The notes under the pieces are model-generated. The model did no database searches. It saw nothing but the letters and a program-made list of their open reading frames with translations, and had not been told where the DNA came from. A stretch of DNA of 64,000 bases from an uncultured Mediterraneibacter sp. (GTDB lineage Bacteria > Bacillota > Clostridia > Lachnospirales > Lachnospiraceae). Made by a program: the position numbers and the translations under genes. The stretch is taken from assembly GCA_944383695.1 (NCBI GenBank), contig CALWQP010000010.1:1-64000 (forward strand), in the 5' to 3' direction. Numbering within the stretch: position 1 is the stretch's first letter; each line of letters opens with the position of its first letter. Positions 17,055 to 25,755 of the stretch are shown piece after piece.

Positions 17055-19673
17055 ATGGCAAAGAAAGAAAAAGCAGTCGTGCCTGAGATTATCGACAACG
17101 TAGAAGCTCTTGAGGCGAAAATGAAAGCAATGCGCGAGGCGCAGAAGATTTTCGCTACATTTACACAGGAGCAGGTTGACAAGATTTTCTACGAGGCAGC
17201 TATGGCAGCCAATAAACAGCGTATCCCGCTGGCAAAGATGGCAGTTGAAGAGACACAGAGAGGTGTCATGGAAGACAAGGTCATCAAGAACCACTATGCA
17301 GCAGAGTATATCTACAATGCGTACAAGAGCACAAAGACATGCGGCGTGATCGAAGAGGATCCGGCTTACGGAATCAAGAAAGTAGCTGAGCCGATCGGAC
17401 TTGTTGCAGCGGTCATCCCGACAACAAACCCGACTTCCACAGCAATCTTTAAGACACTGATCTGTCTGAAGACAAGAAACGCCATCATCATCAGCCCTCA
17501 TCCGGCAGCAAAGGCATGTACCATCGCAGCAGCGAAGGTAGTCCTTGACGCAGCAGTGAAGGCAGGTGCACCGGAAGGCATTATCGGCTGGATCGATGTT
17601 CCGTCACTGGAGCTGACAAATACAGTTATGAGAGATGCGGACATCATTCTTGCAACAGGCGGACCGGGAATGGTCAAGGCTGCATATTCATCAGGAAAAC
17701 CGGCCCTTGGCGTTGGCGCCGGAAACACACCGGTCATCATTGATGATACAGCGGACATCAGAATGGCGGTAAACTCTATCATTCATTCCAAAACATTTGA
17801 CAATGGTATGATCTGTGCTTCCGAGCAGTCTGTAACTGTTCTGGACAGCGTATACGATGAAGTAAAGAAAGAATTTGCATACAGAGGATGCTATTTCCTG
17901 AAACCGGGAAAAGAGCTGGATGCAGTGCGTAAGACGATTATTATCAACGGCGCCCTGAACAGCAAGATTCCTGGAAAATCTGCATATGAGATCGCTCAGC
18001 TTGCAGGCGTAAAAGTTCCGGAGGATACAAAAATCCTTATCGGCGAGGTAGAGTCGGTGGATATCTCCGAAGAATTTGCTCATGAAAAATTATCTCCTGT
18101 ACTTGCTATGTATAAAGCAAAAACATTTGACGAGGCTCTTGAGAAAGCAGCTCAGCTTGTCGCTGACGGTGGATACGGACATACTGCTTCTCTCTATATA
18201 CATCCGGCAGAGAAAGAGAAAATCCAGAAACACTATGAGGCAATGAAGACCTGCCGCGTTCTCATTAATACGCCTTCCTCACAGGGCGGTATCGGCGACC
18301 TTTACAACTTCAAACTTGCTCCGTCACTGACACTCGGATGCGGTTCATGGGGCGGAAACTCTGTATCAGAGAACGTTGGAGTAAAACATCTTCTGAATGT
18401 GAAGACAGTTGCCGAGAGGAGAGAGAATATGCTGTGGTTCAGAACACCTGAGAAGGTATACTTTAAGAAAGGCTGTATGCCGGTAGCTCTGGACGAGCTT
18501 GGCACAGTGATGCACAAGAAGAAAGCATTTATTGTAACAGATACATTCCTTTACAAGAACGGATATACAAAACCGATCGAAGAGAAACTGGACGAGATGG
18601 GAATCCAACATACATGCTTCTATGATGTAGCTCCGGACCCGACGCTGCAGTGTGCAGAAGAAGGTGTAAAACAGATGAGGTCCTTCGAGCCGGATACGAT
18701 CATCGCTCTGGGCGGCGGTTCCGCAATGGACGCTGCAAAGATCATGTGGCTCATGTATGAGCATCCGGAAGCAAACTTTGAAGATATGGCTATGGACTTC
18801 ATGGATATCCGTAAGAGAGTATTCACCTTCCCGAAGATGGGAGAGAAAGCTTACTTTGTAGCAATCCCCACCTCTTCAGGTACAGGTTCCGAGGTGACTC
18901 CGTTCGCCATTATCACAGACGCTGAGACAGGCGTAAAATGGCCGATCGCTGACTACGAGCTGCTTCCAAACATGGCAATCGTAGATGTAGACAACGCAAT
19001 GACAGCTCCGAAGGGACTGACAAGCGCGTCCGGTATCGACGTTATGACACATGCTATCGAGGCGTATGTATCCATCATGGCAACCGACTACACAGACGGT
19101 CTTGCTATGAAGGCTGTGAAGATGGTATTTGATAACCTTCCGTCTGCATACGAGAATGGTGCGAACGCTCCGAAAGCTCGTGAAGAGATGCACAATGCTT
19201 CCTGTATGGCAGGTATGGCATTCGCAAACGCGTTCCTTGGAGTAAACCACTCCATGGCTCATAAGCTGGGTGCATTCCACCATCTGCCGCACGGTGTTGC
19301 AAACGCCCTGATCCTGACAGAAGTTATGAGATACAATGCAGCAGAAGTTCCGACAAAGATGGGAACATTCTCTCAGTATCAGTATCCGCATGCACTTGCA
19401 AGATACGCAGAGCTTGGCCGCTTCGCAGGATGCACAGGCAAAACAGATGAAGAAGTATTCGAGAACTTCATCGCCAGACTGGAAGAGCTGAAAGAAACAA
19501 TCGGCATCAAGAAGACGATCAAAGATTACGGTATCGATGAGAAATACTTCCTGGATACTCTGGACGACATGTGTGAGCAGGCGTTCAACGACCAGTGTAC
19601 AGGAGCAAACCCGAGATACCCGCTCATCAAAGAAATTAAAGAAATCTACCTGAAATGCTACTACGGAAAATAG
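17055..19673 (+). CDS. adhE: Bifunctional acetaldehyde-CoA/alcohol dehydrogenase
   Basis: Reduces acetyl-CoA to acetaldehyde and then ethanol, regenerating two NAD+ in fermentation; AdhE normally forms spirosome filaments. The 872-residue protein has an N-terminal CoA-acylating aldehyde dehydrogenase (about 15-440) with the nucleophile Cys at residue 254 in NGMICASEQS, and a C-terminal iron-dependent alcohol dehydrogenase (about 450-865) with GGGSAMDAAK, the metal ligands in HAIEAYVS and NHSMAHKLGAFHHLPHGVANA. The ATG at 17055 follows AGGAGG; an upstream GTG at 17010 precedes that ribosome site and is rejected. It is monocistronic between two terminators, with Rex-like operators at its promoter. 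Confidence 0.97.
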   Translation: MAKKEKAVVPEIIDNVEALEAKMKAMREAQKIFATFTQEQVDKIFYEAAMAANKQRIPLAKMAVEETQRGVMEDKVIKNHYAAEYIYNAYKSTKTCGVIEEDPAYGIKKVAEPIGLVAAVIPTTNPTSTAIFKTLICLKTRNAIIISPHPAAKACTIAAAKVVLDAAVKAGAPEGIIGWIDVPSLELTNTVMRDADIILATGGPGMVKAAYSSGKPALGVGAGNTPVIIDDTADIRMAVNSIIHSKTFDNGMICASEQSVTVLDSVYDEVKKEFAYRGCYFLKPGKELDAVRKTIIINGALNSKIPGKSAYEIAQLAGVKVPEDTKILIGEVESVDISEEFAHEKLSPVLAMYKAKTFDEALEKAAQLVADGGYGHTASLYIHPAEKEKIQKHYEAMKTCRVLINTPSSQGGIGDLYNFKLAPSLTLGCGSWGGNSVSENVGVKHLLNVKTVAERRENMLWFRTPEKVYFKKGCMPVALDELGTVMHKKKAFIVTDTFLYKNGYTKPIEEKLDEMGIQHTCFYDVAPDPTLQCAEEGVKQMRSFEPDTIIALGGGSAMDAAKIMWLMYEHPEANFEDMAMDFMDIRKRVFTFPKMGEKAYFVAIPTSSGTGSEVTPFAIITDAETGVKWPIADYELLPNMAIVDVDNAMTAPKGLTSASGIDVMTHAIEAYVSIMATDYTDGLAMKAVKMVFDNLPSAYENGANAPKAREEMHNASCMAGMAFANAFLGVNHSMAHKLGAFHHLPHGVANALILTEVMRYNAAEVPTKMGTFSQYQYPHALARYAELGRFAGCTGKTDEEVFENFIARLEELKETIGIKKTIKDYGIDEKYFLDTLDDMCEQAFNDQCTGANPRYPLIKEIKEIYLKCYYGK

Positions 19674-19696
19674 ACGCGAAAGCAATCCACAGTGCG

Positions 19697-19753
19697 AAAA
19701 AAGAGAGAGAACCCGCAGTCATGCTCGCATGAACTGCGGGTTCTCTCTTTTTT
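19697..19753 (+). terminator. Long intrinsic terminator after adhE
   Basis: GAGAGAACCCGCAGT and ACTGCGGGTTCTCTC form a stem of about 15 bp, extended by A/T at the base and topped by CATGC-TC-GCATG, ending in TTTTTT. The A-run on the left arm would make it work on the other strand as well. Confidence 0.9.
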
Positions 19754-19911
19754 CATAGGGCGGATGCCCGCGCGCGAGATGTAGCGAAGCGGAATCGAGT
19801 GACACTCGTTTAATGCAATTTATTAAATTTAAAGAAAGAATGATAAATAATTAACAATATAAATATTTAAAAAAAGATAGTTAAAAATTGCACAAAATTG
19901 CTTCGAAGGGG

Positions 19912-19940
19912 TTACATTGTCTTTTTTTCTGGTGTATAAT
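19912..19940 (+). promoter_or_regulatory. Promoter of the phosphotransferase gene
   Basis: TTACAT at 19912-19917 and a perfect TATAAT at 19935-19940, 17 nt apart, about 57 nt before the ATG. The preceding 19755-19911 stretch is AT-rich and otherwise empty. Confidence 0.75.
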
Positions 19941-19996
19941 GTCACCATCGAAACGAAAAGCAATGCATAATAAGCAGATCAAGGAGGACAATACTT

Positions 19997-20752
19997 ATGA
20001 AACTGGAAGAAAAAAATATCATCGTGAAACGTCACTACAAGACAGTCTACAAATGCGACGACACTATTGTGAAGGTGTTTGCAGAGACCCATCCGAAGTC
20101 GGATATATTCAACGAAGCGCTGCTCACCGCGCAGATCGAGGAGACTGGTCTTGAGATTCCAAAAGTAAAAGGAGTTACACAGATCGACGGAAAGTGGGCG
20201 ATCGAGATTGAGTATAAAGACGGCAAGACTCTGGAGGAGATGATGAACTCTGACAAGAAGAATATTGAGAAGTACATGGAAGATTTTGTAGACCTGCAGC
20301 TTCAGGTACACAGCAAGACATTTCCGCTCCTTAAAGGCATGAAGGATAAGCTGTCACGTCAGATCAACAGCCTGAAAGATCTGGATGCAACCACAAGATA
20401 TGAGCTGCTGACCCGCCTTGAAAGCATGCCGAAGCACAACAAAGTATGCCACGGTGATTTCAATCCGAGCAACGTGATCGTAGGAAAGAACGGCAAGATG
20501 ACGGTTGTTGACTGGGCGCATGCAACACAGGGAAATGCGAGTGCAGATGCGGCAATGACATACCTTTTGTTTGCCCTGAAAGACCAGGAGACAGCGGACC
20601 TCTACCTTAACATATTCTGCAAGAAGAGCGACACGGCAAGACAGTATGTACAGCAGTGGCTCCCGATCGTTGCTGCGGCACAGCTCACAAAGGATAATGA
20701 ACTGGAGAAAGATTTCCTGATGAAATGGATCGATGTGATTGACTATCAATAG
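19997..20752 (+). CDS. APH/choline-kinase-fold phosphotransferase
   Basis: A 251-residue cytosolic kinase-like protein. The C-terminal half has the Brenner-type catalytic motif CHGDFNPSNVIV (catalytic Asp) and the metal-binding VVDWAHATQG, where a D-W pair replaces the usual D-F/D-W of aminoglycoside phosphotransferases. The N-terminal lobe has IEIEYKDGKTLEEM. The substrate is unknown; the family includes antibiotic, choline and sugar kinases, and a resistance role cannot be inferred. AAGGAGG precedes the ATG. It is monocistronic with its own promoter and a terminator after it. Confidence 0.8.
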   Translation: MKLEEKNIIVKRHYKTVYKCDDTIVKVFAETHPKSDIFNEALLTAQIEETGLEIPKVKGVTQIDGKWAIEIEYKDGKTLEEMMNSDKKNIEKYMEDFVDLQLQVHSKTFPLLKGMKDKLSRQINSLKDLDATTRYELLTRLESMPKHNKVCHGDFNPSNVIVGKNGKMTVVDWAHATQGNASADAAMTYLLFALKDQETADLYLNIFCKKSDTARQYVQQWLPIVAAAQLTKDNELEKDFLMKWIDVIDYQ

Positions 20753-20784
20753 AAGAGAGGATTGCGATTCCTTTATCTGAAACA

Positions 20785-20817
20785 AAACAGCCTGCGGGTA
20801 TGACCCGCAGGCTGTTT
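20785..20817. terminator. Bidirectional terminator between converging genes
   Basis: AAACAGCCTGCGGGT pairs perfectly with ACCCGCAGGCTGTTT around a 3-nt loop. A/T-rich arms on both sides allow termination of the phosphotransferase (+) and of the wall hydrolase (-). Confidence 0.8.
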
Positions 20818-20846
20818 GCATAATACTGAAAATGTGTTTCTTGTTA

Positions 20847-21902
20847 TTACCAGCTCCGGAAGAACAGGTTTCCTCCGATATTGACGCCGGGTCTGCTGGT
20901 AGAGCCGGCATAAAGGAAGAAATAGCAGTCAGCGACTGCCGCAAGCCGCGCTCCATTGACTGCATCCTGGGCGACCTGACGAGAGAGGCTGGTAGGGCCT
21001 GCATTAAGCACCGCCTGAAGACGGCCTGTCCACACTGGTTCGAACTGTCCGTTCGCATAAATGACTCCGCTGATCGTGTTCGGGAAACGCGGGCTCTCCA
21101 CCCGGTTCATGATTACAGTGGCAACTGCAAGTAGCGAGTCATAATCCTGCCGGGCTTCACACTGAAGGATTGCAGCAAGAAGAGTGACATCATCCGTGGA
21201 AGCGTTGATCCCGCCTCCGTTGATTATTGAATTATCGTAACCACCGCCGGAAGAGATTGTTTCCTGTGCCGCGAGCCGTGCCGCTTCTTCAGCCCTTGAC
21301 TGTTCCAGCTTTGCCTGAACATCGGCCAGGTTAGTGGATGTGGCTTCGGCTTTTGTCTGGAGCTCTGCCTGACGGGTGGTGAGTCCGGCCCGGATCTCTT
21401 TGAGAGATTCCTGCTGGATTTCCAGAGTTTCTTTTTGGCTTTCAATCTGCTGGTGTACTGCCTTTAGATTATCAAGAGCGCTTCTGTCGTATTCGCTGAG
21501 ATTCTCGATAAAATCAGCTTTATTCAAGAAATCTGTCATATTCTCAGCAGAAAACAGCATTTCAAGCAGTGTTGCATTCCCGTGTTCATACATATATTTA
21601 ATACGGGATTTCATATTTTCATATTGCTGTGATTCGTTTTCCTCCGCTTCAGTCAAAGCGTCTGACGTACGGGCGATCTCGCCGTTCAGAATCTCTATCT
21701 GCATCTCGGCGGTGGAAATTTCTTCGCTTAATGAGAGGATTTCCTCATTGATACCCTCCAGCTCATCCTGAAGAGTAGCGGTTTGTCCTTCCAGACTGGA
21801 GATGTCCTCATCTGCGGAAGAAGGAAAAACTGAAAGTACAATCGCGAGGGAACTGATCAGAACGATACCTGACTTGATCCAACGTTTTTTGTAGAGTTTC
21901 AT
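20847..21902 (-). CDS. Secreted cell-wall hydrolase, coiled-coil plus SleB domain
   Basis: Probable peptidoglycan hydrolase. The 351-residue protein has a signal peptide (KRWIKSGIVLISSLAIVLSVFPSSA), a long coiled coil at about 35-220 (LQDELEGINEEILSLSEEISTAE onward) as in CwlO/PcsB-type hydrolases, a Gly/Asn linker, and a C-terminal Hydrolase_2 (SleB) domain at about 240-351 with the family glutamate in LAAILQCEARQ and VIMNRV, YANGQFEPV, FFLYAG. The coiled coil suggests control by an FtsEX-like partner, not visible here. It has its own promoter and shares a terminator with the upstream phosphotransferase gene. Confidence 0.88.
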   Translation of the reverse strand: MKLYKKRWIKSGIVLISSLAIVLSVFPSSADEDISSLEGQTATLQDELEGINEEILSLSEEISTAEMQIEILNGEIARTSDALTEAEENESQQYENMKSRIKYMYEHGNATLLEMLFSAENMTDFLNKADFIENLSEYDRSALDNLKAVHQQIESQKETLEIQQESLKEIRAGLTTRQAELQTKAEATSTNLADVQAKLEQSRAEEAARLAAQETISSGGGYDNSIINGGGINASTDDVTLLAAILQCEARQDYDSLLAVATVIMNRVESPRFPNTISGVIYANGQFEPVWTGRLQAVLNAGPTSLSRQVAQDAVNGARLAAVADCYFFLYAGSTSRPGVNIGGNLFFRSW

Positions 21903-21950
21903 ATCTTTAAATTCCTTTCTCCAAGCAATCCATAAAGTTGCTGGGTAACC

Positions 21951-21979
21951 ATTATACTATAAATTGCGCGTTTTGGCAA
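21951..21979 (-). promoter_or_regulatory. Promoter of the SleB-type hydrolase
   Basis: On the minus strand TTGCCA (21974-21979) and TATAAT (21951-21956) are 17 nt apart, about 50 nt before the hydrolase ATG. The rest of the divergent region to 22195 shows nothing else clear. Confidence 0.75.
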
Positions 21980-22195
21980 ACGTTGATAAAATGTATTTAT
22001 AATTTGGCCGGAAGCACCTTCCTGCCTGAGCTGAGAAAAAAGCGTTGGAAATCTGCGGGAAATATGATACTCTACAAGAGATATATTTCGCCGGTCCGGT
22101 TAATGTTCCGTCTGATAAGGCGGCGCAGGGGCGAGTGAAGAGGAAAGCGAAGCGGAAGCAATAGAAAGATTCGTTCTCACAGGAGGAGAAGTCGT

Positions 22196-23023
22196 ATGTT
22201 AGAGATATTAAAATCAATCATATTCGGGATCGTGGAAGGCATCACAGAGTGGCTGCCCATCAGCAGCACCGGACATCTGATCCTTTTCAATGAATTTCTG
22301 AAACTGGACCAGGGCGATGCATTCTTTGAGATGTTTCAGGTGGTAATCCAGCTTGGCGCGATCCTTGCGGTGGTGGTGATTTATTTCCATAAGCTGAATC
22401 CGTTTTCACCGAAGAAGACACAGAAGCAGAAGCTGCTGACTGTGCAGATATGGATCAAGGTGCTGATCGGATGCGTGCCGGCGGGCATCATAGGGATTCT
22501 GTTTAATGACTGGATCGACGAGAAGCTGTACCACTGGTATGTGGTGGCAGCGACGCTCATCTTGTACGGCATTCTTTTCATCATCGTGGAGAATTACCAG
22601 AAAGGCAGAGAGCCAAAGGTAAAGAAACTGTCTCAGCTTACTCTGCCGATGCTCCTGATCATCGGGGTATTCCAGATGCTGGCAATGATACCCGGTACGT
22701 CCCGCTCCGGCGCAACCATCGTAGGCGCGCTCATGCTCGGTGTGTCCAGAGGCGTTGCCACAGAATTCACCTTTTTCCTGGCAATCCCGACCATGTTCGG
22801 CGCCAGCGCATTGAAACTGCTCAAATTTGGCTTTAACTTCACAGGGATGCAGGCCGCGATCCTCATAGTGGGAATGGCGGTATCATTTGCAGTGTCCATT
22901 ATCGCCATCAAGTTCCTGCTGAAATATATCCAGAACCATGATTTCAAAGTGTTTGGATATTACAGGATCATGCTTGGCGTGATCGTCTTCCTTTACTTCG
23001 GGATAGCCGCACTGCTCGCGTAA
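22196..23023 (+). CDS. uppP: Undecaprenyl-diphosphatase UppP (BacA)
   Basis: Recycles the C55 lipid carrier by dephosphorylating undecaprenyl pyrophosphate, needed for wall synthesis and tolerance of bacitracin. The 275-residue membrane protein has the two BacA signatures, [17 protein letters not shown] with the catalytic Glu, and [10 protein letters not shown] with the catalytic Arg, and about eight hydrophobic helices. AGGAGGAG precedes the ATG. It follows a divergent wall hydrolase and is monocistronic. Confidence 0.96.
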   Translation: MLEILKSIIFGIVEGITEWLPISSTGHLILFNEFLKLDQGDAFFEMFQVVIQLGAILAVVVIYFHKLNPFSPKKTQKQKLLTVQIWIKVLIGCVPAGIIGILFNDWIDEKLYHWYVVAATLILYGILFIIVENYQKGREPKVKKLSQLTLPMLLIIGVFQMLAMIPGTSRSGATIVGALMLGVSRGVATEFTFFLAIPTMFGASALKLLKFGFNFTGMQAAILIVGMAVSFAVSIIAIKFLLKYIQNHDFKVFGYYRIMLGVIVFLYFGIAALLA

Positions 23024-23126
23024 CAGTTGTATTACATACCGACCGCATAAAATACAGGCATTGCCTGCGTAAAAGACGGAAATATACTTGTTTTTTGCAG
23101 AAAATATGTTAAAATATGAAATTGGT

Positions 23127-23166
23127 CTGTATGATTATGCAGAATCAATCTGTATGAACATGCAGA
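23127..23166 (+). promoter_or_regulatory. Tandem palindromic operators before the ABC transporter
   Basis: Two 17-nt direct repeats, ctgtatgattatgcaga (23127-23143) and ctgtatgaacatgcaga (23150-23166), start 23 bp apart. Each is itself a near palindrome (TCTG-AT ... AT-CAGA). They lie downstream of a possible promoter (TTGTTT at 23088, TAAAAT at 23110) and upstream of the ribosome site. They are well placed for a repressor; the regulator is not identified. Confidence 0.6.
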
Positions 23167-23192
23167 AAGTGAAATAAATGGAGGAATGAATA

Positions 23193-24083
23193 ATGAAGAA
23201 GTTATTAGCAGCAGCTTTAAGTGCGGTTCTCGCTGTGGGCCTGCTCGCAGGATGTGGAAGCAAGGGCAGCGGTGATGGTAGCGGTGATGGCGCCAGTGAT
23301 GCGGGAAGCAGCGCGAAGACAGCGCAGGTGATCGATGTTGACTTGACGGATGAGGAATATGCGTTTGGCGTTGACAAGACTCAGCCGGAACTTCTGGAGC
23401 AGGTAAATGCATTCATCAGCAAGATAAAAGAAGACGGTACTCTGGATGAGATTTTTGACAAATATTTTGGTGATGGAGAGCCGACGGCAGTTAAGTCTGC
23501 TGCGCTTGACGAGTCAAAGGACCAGCTTGTGGTTGCCACAAATGCGGCGTTCGAACCATTCGAGTATATGCAGGGCGACTCCTATGTAGGGATTGACATG
23601 GAGATCGCGTCTCTTCTTGCAGAGGAACTGGGAAAAGAGCTTGTGATCCAGAACATGGACTTTGACGCGGTGTGCCTTTCTGTAGGACAGCAGAAATGTG
23701 ACATTGCTATGGCAGGCCTTACTGTCAGCGAGGAAAGAAAAGAGTATGTGACATTCTCAGACACATATTATCAGGCTTCTCAGCGCCTGATCGTTCCGAG
23801 CGGTGATACGGTATTCGCGGATATGACAGATGCGGAGGAGATCGCGGCAGCTTTGGCTGAGCTGGACTCTTCTGTTAAGATTGGCGTACAGCAGGGAACA
23901 ACAGGCAACAGCTATGTAGAGGGAAGCGAAGATCTTGGATTCCCGGGACTTGAGGCGACATGCCAGACATATAAGAGCGGTTCTCTTGCAGTGCAGGATA
24001 TGCTCAACGGAAATATTGACTATGTGATCATTGATGCGGCGCCCGCGGCAGCGATCACAGAAGCGATCAACGCGATGCAGTAA
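23193..24083 (+). CDS. Amino-acid ABC transporter substrate-binding lipoprotein, permuted
   Basis: Extracytoplasmic binding protein (SBP_bac_3 type) for a polar amino acid. The 296-residue precursor has a lipoprotein signal with lipobox LLAGC (Cys21) and a Gly/Ser linker. The order of the fold is unusual: residues about 45-97 (IDVDLTDEEYAFGVDKTQ ... DGTLDEIFDKYFG) are what normally ends such proteins, while the normal start (DQLVVATNAAFEPFEYMQG) appears at about 107, and the chain ends at VIIDAAPAAAITEAINAMQ, where a normal protein would continue into that C-terminal part. It is probably a natural circular permutation. The permease gene follows after 130 nt. Confidence 0.9.
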   Translation: MKKLLAAALSAVLAVGLLAGCGSKGSGDGSGDGASDAGSSAKTAQVIDVDLTDEEYAFGVDKTQPELLEQVNAFISKIKEDGTLDEIFDKYFGDGEPTAVKSAALDESKDQLVVATNAAFEPFEYMQGDSYVGIDMEIASLLAEELGKELVIQNMDFDAVCLSVGQQKCDIAMAGLTVSEERKEYVTFSDTYYQASQRLIVPSGDTVFADMTDAEEIAAALAELDSSVKIGVQQGTTGNSYVEGSEDLGFPGLEATCQTYKSGSLAVQDMLNGNIDYVIIDAAPAAAITEAINAMQ

Positions 24084-24213
24084 GCAGCCGGAAAATATAG
24101 GCGGCCGGATAACAGAATACAGAAAACAGGACTTAATTGGGAAGGGAAATACAGGCATTAATGGCGTTCTGTCATGGGTGCAGGCATTTTCCTTCTTTTG
24201 AGAAGGGAAGACA

Positions 24214-24924
24214 ATGGGTAATTTTAGTCAGAAGGTAGATAAGTTTATAGAGATATTCGTAGAGCAGAACGGATACGTCAGAGTTGTGGAAGGCCTGCAG
24301 AATACACTCCTCATTGCAGTGTGCGGTCTTATCATTGGTATCCTGATCGGTACGGTCATCGCGACAGTGCGTGTACTTCCGAAGTACAAGCTGCTCCCAA
24401 GAGTACTGAACGGCGTCTGCAGTTTCTATGTGGCGCTGTTCCGCGGAACGCCTATGGTGGTCCAGCTCCTTGTATTTTACTATGTGCTCCTGCCCATCAT
24501 CGGATGGAATATAAGCGGAGTCCAAGTGTCCATGCTGGTGTTCGGCTTGAACAGCGGCGCGTATATATCGGAAATCATGAGGAGCGGTATCCAGTCCGTG
24601 GATCCGGGACAGATGGAAGCAGGGCGCGCGGTGGGCCTGAGCTTTGGCGCGAGCATGACAAAAATCGTGATTCCGCAGGCAGTGAAGAATATCCTTCCTA
24701 CACTGGGCAATGAGTTTATTTCCCTGATCAAAGAGACGTCAGTCGTGAGTTTCGTGGGCGCGGCGGATTTGTATGTGGCATTTAACTATATCGGAACAAA
24801 TAACTATGAGTTCATGGTTCCGTACCTGGTGATGGCACTGATCTATATCGCTATCGTGCTTGTGATCACACTGCTTATCAAAATACTGGAAAGGAGCCTG
24901 AAGAAGAGTGATAGACGTAATTAA
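24214..24924 (+). CDS. Amino-acid ABC transporter permease
   Basis: HisM/GlnP-type inner-membrane subunit, 236 aa with about five hydrophobic segments and the EAA loop [45 protein letters not shown]. The spacing after the binding protein (130 nt) includes CCTTCT-TTTG-AGAAGG at 24191-24206, a hairpin that covers the ribosome site and may lower permease synthesis relative to the binding protein. The gene overlaps the ATPase by 17 nt. Confidence 0.95.
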   Translation: MGNFSQKVDKFIEIFVEQNGYVRVVEGLQNTLLIAVCGLIIGILIGTVIATVRVLPKYKLLPRVLNGVCSFYVALFRGTPMVVQLLVFYYVLLPIIGWNISGVQVSMLVFGLNSGAYISEIMRSGIQSVDPGQMEAGRAVGLSFGASMTKIVIPQAVKNILPTLGNEFISLIKETSVVSFVGAADLYVAFNYIGTNNYEFMVPYLVMALIYIAIVLVITLLIKILERSLKKSDRRN

Positions 24925-25732
24925 TCTTAGGAAAAGTTTTGGTGATCTTGAGATATTAAAAGGCATTAACATCACCATCAATAAGGGCGACATCGTCGCA
25001 GTGCTCGGACCGTCCGGCTCCGGAAAGAGTACCTTCCTCCGCTGTCTGAACTGTATGGAAGACCCCACCTCGGGAAGCATTATATTCAAGGGAGTGGATA
25101 TCGCGGACATGAAGGTGGATATCAATATCCACCGCCGTCATATGGGAATGGTATTCCAGCATTTTAACCTGTTTAACAATAAGACAGTGCTTCAAAACGT
25201 TATGATGGCGCCGGCGTATTTAAGATGCCAGGACCTGAAGAAGGCAAAGCGAAAAAACCGGATGATCCGTTTTAAGAACACGTTCCGGAGCAATAAGGAA
25301 GAACTGATTCCGATCACAACTACAAAAGAGCAGATCAGAAGCGAGGCAAAACAGCAGGCTCTGGATCTGCTGGCAAGGATTGGACTGGATGATAAGGCGG
25401 ACGTCTATCCCTCCACCCTGTCCGGCGGGCAGAAGCAGAGAGTGGCGATCATCCGCTCTCTGGCAATGAACCCGGATGTCATTCTCTTTGACGAGCCGAC
25501 TTCAGCATTGGACCCGGAAATGGTAGGAGAGGTCCTTGACCTGATGAAGAAGCTGGCAAAAGAGGGAATGACCATGGTCGTGGTAACGCATGAGATGGGC
25601 TTCGCCCGGGAGGTGGCCTCCAGAGTCATCTTCATGGATGACGGACAGATTCGGGAGGAAGCGCCTCCGCAAGAATTTTTCGGAAACCCGAAGGACGAGA
25701 GGCTGAAAGAATTCCTCTCAAAAATCCTGTAA
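24908..25732 (+). CDS. Amino-acid ABC transporter ATP-binding protein
   Basis: GlnQ/HisP-type ATPase, 274 aa. Walker [11 protein letters not shown]-loop [10 protein letters not shown], signature LSGGQKQR and Walker [13 protein letters not shown] are all intact, with the switch His in [11 protein letters not shown] basic insertion of about 30 residues ([23 protein letters not shown] region, about 115-145) between the Q-loop and the signature is longer than in the standard 240-aa family. It starts with GTG inside the permease gene, so it is coupled. With the two preceding genes it forms a complete importer. Confidence 0.95.
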   Translation: MIDVINLRKSFGDLEILKGINITINKGDIVAVLGPSGSGKSTFLRCLNCMEDPTSGSIIFKGVDIADMKVDINIHRRHMGMVFQHFNLFNNKTVLQNVMMAPAYLRCQDLKKAKRKNRMIRFKNTFRSNKEELIPITTTKEQIRSEAKQQALDLLARIGLDDKADVYPSTLSGGQKQRVAIIRSLAMNPDVILFDEPTSALDPEMVGEVLDLMKKLAKEGMTMVVVTHEMGFAREVASRVIFMDDGQIREEAPPQEFFGNPKDERLKEFLSKIL

Positions 25733-25755
25733 ACCAGTACAAGGCAGAGTTGACA

